A stretch of 64,000 nt of DNA from Companilactobacillus kedongensis. Its GTDB lineage: Bacteria > Bacillota > Bacilli > Lactobacillales > Lactobacillaceae. The notes under the pieces were generated by a model. The model saw only the letters and a program-made list of their open reading frames with translations. It did not search any database and had not been told where the DNA came from. Position 1 is the first letter of the stretch. Each line of letters opens with the position of its first letter. The DNA lies in NCBI RefSeq assembly GCF_003946625.1, contig NZ_RHOR01000003.1:62001-126000 (forward strand), read 5' to 3'. Both the position numbers and the translations under genes were made by a program. Shown piece by piece: positions 42,195-50,227 of this stretch.

Positions 42195-42884
42195 ATGCAA
42201 AAAGCTAAAAAGACTAGAAGTTTAGCTGAAAAGATCAATGTTATGCGTGCCAGTGTTATGGGTGCCAATGATGGGATCATTTCAGTAGCCGGTATCGTTA
42301 TTGGTGTTGCGGGTGCCGGAAGCAATAATTATGCTATTTTTCTAGCTGGTATTGCAGGCATGCTGGCCGGAACTATTTCTATGGCGATGGGTGAATGGGT
42401 TTCTGTTAGTACACAGCGTGACAGTGAGAAACGTGCTATTGAGAAGGAATCAGCGGCCTTAGATGGTAATTATGATGGTGAGTTTGAATTTATTCAAAAT
42501 AAATATCAAGATACGGGGATCTCTGAAGAGCTTGCTTTAAAGGCCACTAAAGAAATGATGAGCGGTGATCCATTAGATGTTGCGGTACGTGAACGTTTTG
42601 GATTTAACCCTAAGGAAGAAACCAGTGCAATCGCAGCTGCCATTGCTTCAATGATCTCATTTCCCACTGGATCAATTCTGCCGTTAGTTTCAATTACCTT
42701 ATTTCCAGCCCAGATGCGTGTCATTGCCACAGTGATCGCAGTTGTTATCGCGCTGGTTATAACTGGATATACAGCAGCATATCTTGGTAATGCCAACAGG
42801 TTAAAAGCAGTCTTTAGAAATGTGGTTTCAGGATTATTAACAATGCTTGTGACATACCTGATCGGTACATTATTTGCACATTAA
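42195..42884 (+). CDS. VIT-family metal transporter, copy 1
   Basis: A 229-residue membrane protein of the VIT1/CCC1 family, which moves Fe2+ or Mn2+ out of the cytosol. Features are RASVMGANDGIISVAGIVIG (about 17-36), MAMGEWVSVSTQRD near 73, the acidic cytoplasmic segment (about 85-145) that binds metal, and a C-terminal helix block. GAGGTG fits ATG 42195 better than GTG 42186. A second VIT gene follows after 13 bases. Confidence 0.92.
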   Translation: MQKAKKTRSLAEKINVMRASVMGANDGIISVAGIVIGVAGAGSNNYAIFLAGIAGMLAGTISMAMGEWVSVSTQRDSEKRAIEKESAALDGNYDGEFEFIQNKYQDTGISEELALKATKEMMSGDPLDVAVRERFGFNPKEETSAIAAAIASMISFPTGSILPLVSITLFPAQMRVIATVIAVVIALVITGYTAAYLGNANRLKAVFRNVVSGLLTMLVTYLIGTLFAH

Positions 42885-42897
42885 AGGAGTGATAAGA

Positions 42898-43602
42898 ATG
42901 ATGAAAGCAGTAAACTTTCCCAAGCAAAAAAAGAGCAAAAAGACAATGGCTGAACGCTCAAACACTTTACGTGCGGGAGTTTTAGGCTCAAATGATGGAA
43001 TACTTACGGTTGTTGGTGTTCTATTCTCAGTTGCGGTCGCGACAACGAATCAATTCACAATTTTTATCGCTGGTCTATCTGACCTTATTGCATGTGCTTT
43101 TTCAATGGCTTCTGGCGAATATGCATCAGTTAGCTCCCAAAAGGATACCGAAAAAGCAGCTATTGAAAAAGAACGTGAACTAATTGAGACGGATTATCAA
43201 TCAGAATTAAGTGTTGTAGCAGATTATTACGTAGATCGTGGTGTTTCTAAGAAAACATCTTTAGAAATTGCTAGTGAATTGATGAAAAAGGATGCCTTAG
43301 GAACAGTTGTAAAAGTTAAGTATGATTTGGACTTAGGACATTATATGAATCCTTGGGATGCGGCCTTTTCTTCACTAGTCGCAGCATCATCAGGTGGTAT
43401 TTTCCCATTGGTAGCAATGACATTCTTACCAGTTTCATTGCAATGGCCGGGGACTATTTTGGCGGTTACTTTGTCGGTTGCTTTAACAGGATTCTTGAGT
43501 GCCAAATTGGGTGATGGACTTGTTAAAACGGCAATTATTAGAAATGTTATTGTAGGTATTATTACTATGATCATTCACTATTCTGTTGGTTTGATGTTGT
43601 AG
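42898..43602 (+). CDS. VIT-family metal transporter, copy 2
   Basis: A 234-residue paralogue of the preceding protein: RAGVLGSNDGILTVVGVLFS near 25, MASGEYASVSSQKD near 76, an acidic cytoplasmic segment, and a C-terminal helix block. AAAGGAG precedes ATG 42898, 13 bases after the first VIT stop, so they form an operon and may work as a hetero-oligomer. Element A9 and a terminator follow. Confidence 0.92.
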   Translation: MMKAVNFPKQKKSKKTMAERSNTLRAGVLGSNDGILTVVGVLFSVAVATTNQFTIFIAGLSDLIACAFSMASGEYASVSSQKDTEKAAIEKERELIETDYQSELSVVADYYVDRGVSKKTSLEIASELMKKDALGTVVKVKYDLDLGHYMNPWDAAFSSLVAASSGGIFPLVAMTFLPVSLQWPGTILAVTLSVALTGFLSAKLGDGLVKTAIIRNVIVGIITMIIHYSVGLML

Positions 43603-43619
43603 TTTTTTCTTTTCTTTTC

Positions 43620-43770
43620 GCCTAAAATTTTGAGTAATTCCACCTATTGTGCGACCGTCTTCGGCCAAGGTCCGAAGACTCGATTTTGAGCTTTGCTACG
43701 CAAATCTCAGAATCGTCAGTGGAGTAAAACTCCACTTTCACAACTGTTTCCATTACTCAAAATTTTAGGC
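43620..43770 (+). repeat. Family A element, copy A9 (forward)
   Basis: Subtype 2, 17 bases after the second VIT stop. The outer stem GCCTAAAATTTTGAGTAAT pairs perfectly (19 bp) with ATTACTCAAAATTTTAGGC. Inner hairpins are GTCTTCGG/CCGAAGAC, the core CGATTTTGAG/CTCAGAATCG, and GTGGAGT/ACTCCAC. Terminator at 43811. Confidence 0.92.
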
Positions 43771-43810
43771 TGGTTGGGATTTTAACTATCAATAGTAATA
43801 TAAAATATAG

Positions 43811-43850
43811 GAGTAACTTCTCACTTCATATTTGAAATGAGAAGTTGCTC
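43811..43850 (+). terminator. Rho-independent terminator of the VIT operon
   Basis: GAGTAACTTCTCA / TGAGAAGTTGCTC hairpin followed by TTTTTAGTATTT. Confidence 0.85.
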
Positions 43851-43938
43851 TTTTTAGTATTTATGAGTTTATTAGTCGGAAGGGATGGAAAATATTTATG
43901 ATAAAATTAAGCTATCATATAAGAATTCGGGTATTTAA

Positions 43939-44772
43939 ATGAATAAAGAAAAATTGCGCAGATTTAATGACAGTGAAAACTTTTTTGCATGTCCCGTCTG
44001 TGATGAAAGTCTTAGCTTGGAAAATAACAGCTTAGTTTGTTCAAATGGTCATAATTTTGATATTGCTAAACAGGGGTATGTTAATTTCTTACTCAATATG
44101 AAGCAACAGAAAAATTATGATAAGGCCAACTTTGAAAATCGTGGTTTGATTTTGAAAGATGGTTTGTACGATCATATTTTAAATAAGATAGTAGAGATCG
44201 TTAAAGATTTGCCTATTGAGACGATTCTTGATGCTGGTTGCGGTGAAGGATATTATTCACGTGAGATCCAAGAACAACTCAATAAAACTCTTTTAGCCTT
44301 TGATATTTCAAAGGATTCTGTACAATTAGCTGCTAGAAACGATACTAATAATGCTGTTAAGTGGTTTGTTGGTGATTTAGCCAATTTACCGATGCAAGAT
44401 AACAGTGTCGATAGCATTCTGGATATTTTCTCGCCAGCCAATTATCATGAGTTTCATCGTATCTTGAAGAGGGATGGTTATTTGATCAAAGTGATCCCAG
44501 GTGAAAAACATCTGACTGAATTGAGACAGCAGGCTAGTGAATATTTGAGAAGTGAAAGCTACTCTAATCAGAAAGTTCTCAGTTATTTTGAAGAACATTT
44601 CCAAACTGTAGATGAGATAAAAGCTACTAAAACGTATCCTGTTTCAGAAGAGGAAAGAAAAGCTTTTATCAATATGACACCTTTATTGTTTAATGTTGAT
44701 AAGGATAAAGTCGATTGGACCAGTGTTAATGAAATAACTGTTGATTCTACAATTTTGATCGGTAAAGCATAG
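43939..44772 (+). CDS. rlmA: 23S rRNA (guanine-N1)-methyltransferase, RlmA family
   Basis: A 277-residue SAM-dependent enzyme methylating a guanine in helix 35 of 23S rRNA (G745 or G748). The N-terminal zinc knuckle is CPVC (17-20) with CSNGH (33-37), followed by FDIAKQGYVNFLL. The SAM site is LDAGCGEGYY near 96-105, and DIFSPANYHEF near 160 is typical. TlrB-type homologues confer macrolide tolerance, but this form is widespread. It is a single-gene unit, with a weak ribosome site (GGGTATTTAA). Confidence 0.92.
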   Translation: MNKEKLRRFNDSENFFACPVCDESLSLENNSLVCSNGHNFDIAKQGYVNFLLNMKQQKNYDKANFENRGLILKDGLYDHILNKIVEIVKDLPIETILDAGCGEGYYSREIQEQLNKTLLAFDISKDSVQLAARNDTNNAVKWFVGDLANLPMQDNSVDSILDIFSPANYHEFHRILKRDGYLIKVIPGEKHLTELRQQASEYLRSESYSNQKVLSYFEEHFQTVDEIKATKTYPVSEEERKAFINMTPLLFNVDKDKVDWTSVNEITVDSTILIGKA

Positions 44773-44831
44773 GTTACTGAATACTTTATGCGTAACTATA
44801 GAAATAAAAAATGACCTGACAATTTGTCAGA

Positions 44832-45101
44832 TCATTTAGTCTTAAGTAGTAGATCAAGTGAGTTTTGTAAATTAGATAGTTGTTTTTCGTTAACACAATC
44901 AACATTGCTGCGGATATTTTGAGCAATAACTTGTTTCATAGCTTTGTCGACTCCGGATTTAACAGCTGACAGTTGCACCAAAACTTCATTGCAGGGACGA
45001 CCGTCATCCATCATACGTAAAATACCGTCCAATTGACCACGGGATCTTTTGATTTGGCTAGTTATCTTTTTGCTTACGAGTTCTTCAGATTCTTGAGACA
45101 T
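44832..45101 (-). CDS. CsoR/FrmR-family regulator with unusual ligand residues
   Basis: An 89-residue all-helical DNA-binding protein of the DUF156 family (ITSQIKRSRGQLDGILRMMDDG). In copper sensors the ligands are Cys, His and Cys (C-x24-H-x3-C). Here C37 is kept, but the other two positions are N62 and N66, and an extra C69 follows. A Cu(I) role is therefore unlikely; a two-cysteine thiol or persulfide sensor, or another ligand, is possible. AAGGAGG precedes the ATG. It is divergent from thioredoxin, with two CsoR-type operators in between. Confidence 0.88.
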   Translation of the reverse strand: MSQESEELVSKKITSQIKRSRGQLDGILRMMDDGRPCNEVLVQLSAVKSGVDKAMKQVIAQNIRSNVDCVNEKQLSNLQNSLDLLLKTK

Positions 45102-45137
45102 ATCAGCCTCCTTAAATAATTAATATAGTTGATATTA

Positions 45138-45230
45138 TACCCACACGGGTACCGTACATCAAATTATATGCTGATATTTCTTTTAAACAGTGATAAACAA
45201 ATTAATTGCCATAACTTACCCTAGGGGGTA
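45138..45230. promoter_or_regulatory. Two CsoR/CstR-type operators
   Basis: TACCCACACGGGTA (45138-45151) and TACCCTAGGGGGTA (45217-45230) are G/C-tract palindromes like known CsoR and CstR sites. One lies near each start of the divergent csoR-like and thioredoxin genes, so the regulator probably controls both. Confidence 0.75.
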
Positions 45231-45274
45231 TATTATTAATTGAAATAAGATATAGGTAAAGGGGAGACTTCTAA

Positions 45275-45598
45275 ATGAGCAATATTAAAGAGATTTCTGA
45301 CAAGACTTTTAATGACGAAACAAGCACCGGTTTAGTAATTACCGATTTTAATGCTGACTGGTGTCCTCCATGTAAGATGATGAATCCAATCTTGGAAAAG
45401 TTATCTGAAAATGATCAATTGGGCGAGAAAATCAAGTTCACATCAATGAACGTTGATAAAAATCCACAAACACCTAATAACTTTGGTATTCAGGGAATCC
45501 CAACTTTCATCGTTAAAAAAGATGGTGAAGTTGTTGGTAGAATGGTTGGATATCAACCAGAATCTAAGTTCCGCAAGGCCTTAGAACAATATATGTAA
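45275..45598 (+). CDS. trxA: Thioredoxin with CPPC active site
   Basis: A 107-residue thioredoxin fold. DFNADWCPPCKMM (about 25-37) carries CPPC in place of the usual CGPC, which should shift the redox potential. The cis-Pro motif GIPTFIV (about 77-83) is present. The genomic position opposite a CsoR-family regulator with two operators suggests induction by a reactive species rather than a housekeeping role. An arsC-type gene, which needs thioredoxin, follows 1.2 kb away. GGGGAG precedes the ATG. Confidence 0.93.
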   Translation: MSNIKEISDKTFNDETSTGLVITDFNADWCPPCKMMNPILEKLSENDQLGEKIKFTSMNVDKNPQTPNNFGIQGIPTFIVKKDGEVVGRMVGYQPESKFRKALEQYM

Positions 45599-45601
45599 GC
45601 A

Positions 45602-45629
45602 AAAACGATACTCTTGTGAGTATCGTTTT
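45602..45629. terminator. Bidirectional Rho-independent terminator
   Basis: AAAACGATACT / AGTATCGTTTT hairpin with A- and T-runs between thioredoxin and the LCP gene. Confidence 0.9.
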
Positions 45630-45630
45630 T

Positions 45631-46653
45631 TTAATATGTATTATTTGTATAGTAAGTTTTATCTAAGCCGTGAGTGTCGTAATCGGTATTATCATCATCT
45701 TCAAAGAAAGCTTTATTTTGTTTGTTTAATTTAGTTTCGGTATTAGATACGGTGTCATCTGGGAGTCCTAAATTCTTGCGCAACTTGTCGGAAGCCTTTT
45801 GCAATGTATTAGTAGATAAAACTTGATATGAGCTACCGTTTATCCAAGCAGATTTACCCTGTAGTTGATGTGATTTGATTGTTTTACCACTGTTATGATA
45901 TTTCATCGGAAATTCTTCCAATTGTTTATCAGTTAAATCAGTACTGATATCTGGTCCTAGTTCTTTGATCAATTTTGGTAAGTGGATCAAGTATTTAGGT
46001 TGAGCCATTTTTTTGGCAACGGCCTTTAGAATCTGTTGTTGTCGAATTTGTCGTCCATAATCTCCTCTTGGATCTTCATAACGCATACGAACATAGGTCA
46101 AAGCCTTGGTACCATTAAGATGGTGGGTACCTTTAGGAACAGTTACGCCATCAAAGCTAACTTTCATGTCAGATTTGATCGTCACACCTCCAACAAAGTT
46201 GACGGTTTTTTTGAGTGCGGCCATATTTACTGCCACACTGTAATCAACGGGAACATTTAGCAATTCACCGACAGTATTTTTAGCCATCTTTGACTTACCG
46301 ATATTATAAGCGGCGTTGATTTTTTGAACATTTTTAGTTTTATCTCCAACCATTTCTGCTACGGAATCTCTAGGAATGGAGTAGATAACGGTTTTCTTAG
46401 TTTTAGGGTTCAAGGTAATTAACATCATGGTATCTGAATTTCCTCGATCAACACGGCCATCGGCACCAGTATCTGCACCTAAAAGTAAAATGGAGACAGG
46501 CTTATCTTGATCAACCTTTTGCGAGACACTATTTTTACTAGTATCGACTGACTTCAAAGCTTCTTTATTTTGATGAATGTATATACCTATCATTACTGCT
46601 AGAATAGCAATGATAGCGACAATAGAAATCATAATTCGTTTAAAAATTTTCAT
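45631..46653 (-). CDS. LytR-CpsA-Psr (LCP) family protein
   Basis: A 340-residue enzyme attaching teichoic acids or capsule polymers to peptidoglycan at the outer membrane face. One N-terminal helix (about 8-27) anchors it. The catalytic domain has VSILLLGADTGADGRVDRGNSDTMM near 53-77 with pyrophosphate-binding arginines, and DSVAEM, HHLNGTKALTYVRMRYEDPRGDYGRQIRQQQIL near 180-210. A Thr/Asn/Asp-rich tail (300-340) follows. GAGGTAATTT precedes the ATG. A single-gene unit. Confidence 0.94.
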   Translation of the reverse strand: MKIFKRIMISIVAIIAILAVMIGIYIHQNKEALKSVDTSKNSVSQKVDQDKPVSILLLGADTGADGRVDRGNSDTMMLITLNPKTKKTVIYSIPRDSVAEMVGDKTKNVQKINAAYNIGKSKMAKNTVGELLNVPVDYSVAVNMAALKKTVNFVGGVTIKSDMKVSFDGVTVPKGTHHLNGTKALTYVRMRYEDPRGDYGRQIRQQQILKAVAKKMAQPKYLIHLPKLIKELGPDISTDLTDKQLEEFPMKYHNSGKTIKSHQLQGKSAWINGSSYQVLSTNTLQKASDKLRKNLGLPDDTVSNTETKLNKQNKAFFEDDDNTDYDTHGLDKTYYTNNTY

Positions 46654-46791
46654 AAATTACCTCAGTATTTAATCTTAGTATTACATTATAATATAATTAC
46701 TAAACAATACAAGGTAACTTAGTGATTATACTATCTGTTGTCGCCTGTTCTATGGTAAATTTAAAAATAACATAAAAAGGGGTTGAGAAAT

Positions 46792-47190
46792 ATGAAAAGG
46801 GTCTATTTTATTTGTACTGGTAATTCATGTCGTTCACAAATGGCAGAGGGATTCGGTGAAAAATATTTAACAGATTGGCAAGTAAAGAGTGCGGGTGTAG
46901 AAACACATGGTCTAAATCCAAAGGCTGTGCAAGTTATGGCTGAAAAGAATATCGATATTTCGGATCACACATCAGATTTGATCGACTTAGACTACTTTAA
47001 TAGTTGTGACTTGATAGTCACTCTTTGTGGGGATGCCAGAGATCGTTGCCCAGTTATTCCTCAAAGTGTGAAACATCTTCACTGGGGATTACCTGACCCC
47101 GCTCAAGCCAAAGGTTCAGAAGAAGAAATATTGAACGTCTTTAGAGAGGTTCGTGATGAGATTGAAATTAAGGTTAAGGAGTTAATCTAA
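46792..47190 (+). CDS. arsC: Arsenate reductase, thioredoxin-coupled (low-MW phosphatase fold)
   Basis: A 132-residue protein. The P-loop [13 protein letters not shown] (about 8-20) with CX5R, and the cysteine pair in [15 protein letters not shown] near 75-90 are the three catalytic cysteines of thioredoxin-type ArsC. It reduces arsenate to arsenite. A TTG at 46783 is in frame, but AAGGGG fits ATG 46792. The isochorismatase gene starts directly after its stop (TAAATG). An As(III) exporter is not adjacent; the SLC13/ArsB-like permease at 56-57 kb and the YraQ-like permease at 24.5 kb are distant. Confidence 0.9.
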   Translation: MKRVYFICTGNSCRSQMAEGFGEKYLTDWQVKSAGVETHGLNPKAVQVMAEKNIDISDHTSDLIDLDYFNSCDLIVTLCGDARDRCPVIPQSVKHLHWGLPDPAQAKGSEEEILNVFREVRDEIEIKVKELI

Positions 47191-47679
47191 ATGAGTAAGA
47201 TGGCGCAAGTTTTGCTGGTTATTGATATGCAAAATGACCTGAATGGTTGTTACCATTTTGATGATTTGTTGAGTGATATTAATGATCGAATTGATGATTA
47301 CCGTCAAAATGATTTACCAATAATTTTTATTCAGCATAATGATAGTGATTTGATAAAAGGTAGTGAAGAATGGGATTTTGCTAGAGGTCTTGATAAGAAA
47401 GATGATGACTTAGTAGTAGAAAAGCCACATGCTAATTCTTTTTATCATACGGAACTCAATGATCTGCTACGAGAAAATAGTTTAAAAACGATTGAAATTT
47501 GCGGAGCTCAGACTGAGTATTGTTGCGATACAACAATCAAGATGGCCCATGGATTGGGCTATAAAATTCTTATGCAGCCAGATATGACAACGACTAAGGA
47601 TAATGATTATTTGAACGCTGAAGATACGATCGCATTTTTTGAAGATATTTGGAATAAACGATTCGTTTCATTTATTTGA
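47191..47679 (+). CDS. Isochorismatase-family cysteine hydrolase
   Basis: A 162-residue protein with the catalytic triad of the family: Asp in LVIDMQNDL near 11, Lys in VEKPHANSF near 76, and Cys in CGAQTEYCCDTT near 110. Such enzymes hydrolyse amides (nicotinamide, ureido acids) or related substrates. The substrate is not predictable. AAGGAG inside the end of arsC is its ribosome site, and the genes abut, so they are co-expressed. Confidence 0.88.
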   Translation: MSKMAQVLLVIDMQNDLNGCYHFDDLLSDINDRIDDYRQNDLPIIFIQHNDSDLIKGSEEWDFARGLDKKDDDLVVEKPHANSFYHTELNDLLRENSLKTIEICGAQTEYCCDTTIKMAHGLGYKILMQPDMTTTKDNDYLNAEDTIAFFEDIWNKRFVSFI

Positions 47680-47753
47680 GATAGGCGTTTATAGCAGTCG
47701 AAAAGGTCTACAATGATACTAAATCAGAGAACCATTAATGAGGAGGAGACATT

Positions 47754-49097
47754 TTGGTTTCAAGAGATAGTTTCATTGAAAATAATAAATCTGAGTTTGA
47801 AAGTTTGTTTAAAAAGCTCATCGGACTCAAAGGTGTTAGTGCCACAGGCGAAGGTATCAACGAAACAATTACATTGTTACAGGAAAAACTAAAGGATTTG
47901 GGAGCTCATGTAGAAGTAATTCAAACTGCGGGATCACCTACCATATTGGCCGAAATAGATGGTCAAAGTGATCGCACAGTATTGTTTTATGGGCATTATG
48001 ACGTTATGACGCCAGGAATTAATGCTGATTGGGATACAGATCCTTTTACTTTGACCAAAAAAAATCATCGTTTTTACGGTCGAGGAGCTGGTGACAATAA
48101 AGGACAATTGTTAGCACAAATTTTAGGCTTATATGTTTATAAACAAGTTAACGGTAGCTTTCCGTTCAATATTAAGTTTTTGATCGAAGGCGAGGAAGAA
48201 CAAGGTAGCAAGAATCTACCTTTCACCGTCAAAGAACTGGCTGATAATAAATTGAAAGATGTTGATTTAGCCATTGTAGTAGATGGCTCTTTCAATCAAT
48301 CTGGAGAGCATGTTTTACGATTAGGTAATCGTGGTGCGTTAGGATTTCAAATTACGGCCAAAACAGGGACTCAAGATAATCATTCTGGAAACCTGGGGAA
48401 CATCATGAAGAATCCCGTGCTGGTATTGATGGAATTACTCCAAAAAATCTATGATTTTGAAAATGATAAAGTTTTGATTCCTAATTTTTATGATGGTGTT
48501 GAAGATCCTAGTCAAACAGAGATCGATTGGATGAAACAATTACCATATGACAGAGAGTCGATATCTAAACAGACTGGTGTGAAGGATCTTCCTGAAACCG
48601 GTTTGGAATATTATCAAAAATTGATGTTTAGACCAACGTTTAATATTTCAGGAATTAAGGCAGGATACACAGCCAAAGGGATGAAATCGATCATTCCTCA
48701 TACTGCCATTATGAAAGTTGAAACACGATTGGTCGGGAAACAAGATATTCAAGAGATTCAAATTGGTATCAATAACTTTTTGCAAGATGAAATAAATAAC
48801 GGCGATATCAAGGTTCACTACTTGGTTCAAGTGCCCCCATGCAAGACGGCTTCTGATGACAAGAATATTAAGCCGTTGGTTGACGCCATTAAAGAAGCAA
48901 CAGGCTCAGGTTTGATTGAGCCCACTATGCCGGGAACGGTTCCTAATTATGTGTGGTCAGATATTTTGAAAGTACCTGTGTTTACGATTCCATATGCTAA
49001 CTTCGATCAACGTAACCATGCACCTAACGAAAATATTACTGAAAAAGCTTTTTATGATGGAATTAAAATTTCTTACGAATTGTTGAAAAAATTATAG
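47754..49097 (+). CDS. M20-family metallopeptidase (dipeptidase/deacylase-like)
   Basis: A 447-residue cocatalytic zinc enzyme. The metal ligands lie in LFYGHYDVMTPG (about 77-88), GRGAGDNKGQL near 110 and EGEEEQGSKN near 145 (catalytic Glu). The lid domain is inserted at about 180-330. The size and motifs fit dipeptidases such as DapE/ArgE/CPG2 relatives. It hydrolyses short peptides or acyl-amino acids. The start is TTG 47754 with AGGAGGAG upstream. Element A10 follows 13 bases after its stop. Confidence 0.92.
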   Translation: MVSRDSFIENNKSEFESLFKKLIGLKGVSATGEGINETITLLQEKLKDLGAHVEVIQTAGSPTILAEIDGQSDRTVLFYGHYDVMTPGINADWDTDPFTLTKKNHRFYGRGAGDNKGQLLAQILGLYVYKQVNGSFPFNIKFLIEGEEEQGSKNLPFTVKELADNKLKDVDLAIVVDGSFNQSGEHVLRLGNRGALGFQITAKTGTQDNHSGNLGNIMKNPVLVLMELLQKIYDFENDKVLIPNFYDGVEDPSQTEIDWMKQLPYDRESISKQTGVKDLPETGLEYYQKLMFRPTFNISGIKAGYTAKGMKSIIPHTAIMKVETRLVGKQDIQEIQIGINNFLQDEINNGDIKVHYLVQVPPCKTASDDKNIKPLVDAIKEATGSGLIEPTMPGTVPNYVWSDILKVPVFTIPYANFDQRNHAPNENITEKAFYDGIKISYELLKKL

Positions 49098-49110
49098 GGG
49101 AGCGTTCACT

Positions 49111-49284
49111 GCCGCCTACGATCGAGAGAATGTGTGCCTGCGGTGCGACCGACATCAGCCAAGGTCTGATGTCTCGCTTTGAAGCTTTTCTTGCGCAAAT
49201 CTTCAAAGTCGTCGGTTGTGTACGAACGATGAACCTTGTTCTACGCAACTTTCACTGCTGGCGCACATTCTCTCGCTCTTCGGC
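49111..49284 (+). repeat. Family A element, copy A10 (forward) with divergent core stem
   Basis: Closing stem CGAGAGAATGTGTGCC / GGCGCACATTCTCTCG. The variable hairpin is GACATCAG/CTGATGTC (loop CCAAGG). The core stem is CTTTGAAG/CTTCAAAG, where other copies have ATTTTGAG/CTCGAAAT; three base pairs are changed on both sides and stay paired. The third arm is GTGTA.GAAC/GTTCTACGC. Confidence 0.92.
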
Positions 49285-49320
49285 TCGATTCATTTCCGTA
49301 AATAAAAGTGAAACAAAAAT

Positions 49321-49367
49321 AGCAGTTCGACATTATTAGTGATTTTTCACTAATTAGTCGAACTGCT
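49321..49367. terminator. Bidirectional Rho-independent terminator
   Basis: AGCAGTTCGAC / GTCGAACTGCT hairpin extended by TTAGTGA/TCACTAA, flanked by A5 and TATTTTAATTT. Confidence 0.88.
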
Positions 49368-49393
49368 ATTTTAATTTCAAAAACTATAACTTA

Positions 49394-49567
49394 GCCGGAG
49401 GTTGTGATGATTTATCCAGCAGCTAAGGTGGCGTTAGGGCGGTGAACTTTCCGCTCTTACACCACGGACGTATTTTGAGATTTGCGTAGCAAAGCTCAAA
49501 ATCGAGGTTCAAGACCTTGGCTTGAACCGTTCCAGCTGCAGGATGAATCATCACAACCGGAGGCGGC
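49394..49567 (-). repeat. Family A element, copy A11 (reverse)
   Basis: Outer stem GGTTGTGATGATT / AATCATCACAACC with CCGG/CCGG-type ends. Hairpins in transcript sense are GGTTCAAG/CTTGAACC (loop CCAAGG), the core, and AGAGCGG/CCGCCCT. It begins 7 bases after the stop of the LOG-family gene, in its orientation. Confidence 0.9.
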
Positions 49568-49573
49568 AACAGA

Positions 49574-50140
49574 TTACTTATTATAAGTCCGTATCTTAGG
49601 TGGCACATAGCTTTCCATAAAACTAAGAATGTCATCTAAGGAATCTGAGAAAAGTAATTTTTCTCTATCTTCAGAACTTAGAAAGCCCTTATTTGTCATT
49701 TGATCAAACATATTTTTTAGTGGATCGTAATAATCATTTACGTTAAAGAATGCACTGGGATTTTCATTATCACCAAGGCGTGCCCAAGAGAAGGCCTCAA
49801 TGATTTCTTCTAGTGTTCCTGGTCCACCGGGGAGAGCGATGCAACCGTCAGAAAGATCTAGCATTTTTTGTTTTCTAGCTGACATATTTGGAACAATTTG
49901 TAGTTCACAATCGTCAAAAGCAGTTCCGCGGTCAAATAATTCTTGAGTGATAACTCCTTGAACATTTCCACCTTCTGAACGAACTTCGGTGGCCAACATT
50001 CCCATCAAGCCAACTCGGCCACCTCCATAAACTAGTTCTAAGTTATTAGCAACTAGCCAGTCAGCTAACTCCAAAGTTGCATCTTGATAGATTTTTTCAT
50101 TTCCACTTACTGCACCACAATAAACTGCAATTCGTTTCAC
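49574..50140 (-). CDS. LOG-family (TIGR00730) nucleotide phosphoribohydrolase
   Basis: A 188-residue Rossmann protein of the lysine decarboxylase-like/LOG family, which removes the base from nucleoside 5'-monophosphates. The signature PGGPGTLEEIIE (about 95-106) and the GGGRVGLMG segment near 42 are intact. The start is GTG 50140, placed by AAAGGAG 8 bases upstream; a frame to 50185 is rejected. The cellular role in bacteria is not settled (nucleotide salvage or stress). Confidence 0.9.
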   Translation of the reverse strand: MKRIAVYCGAVSGNEKIYQDATLELADWLVANNLELVYGGGRVGLMGMLATEVRSEGGNVQGVITQELFDRGTAFDDCELQIVPNMSARKQKMLDLSDGCIALPGGPGTLEEIIEAFSWARLGDNENPSAFFNVNDYYDPLKNMFDQMTNKGFLSSEDREKLLFSDSLDDILSFMESYVPPKIRTYNK

Positions 50141-50227
50141 GTTATGATCTCCTTTATGAAAACTGTTGTGAAGATATTTTAGCATATGATGTCAAAATAG
50201 TGAAAATGTATCTGTAATCACAATTAA

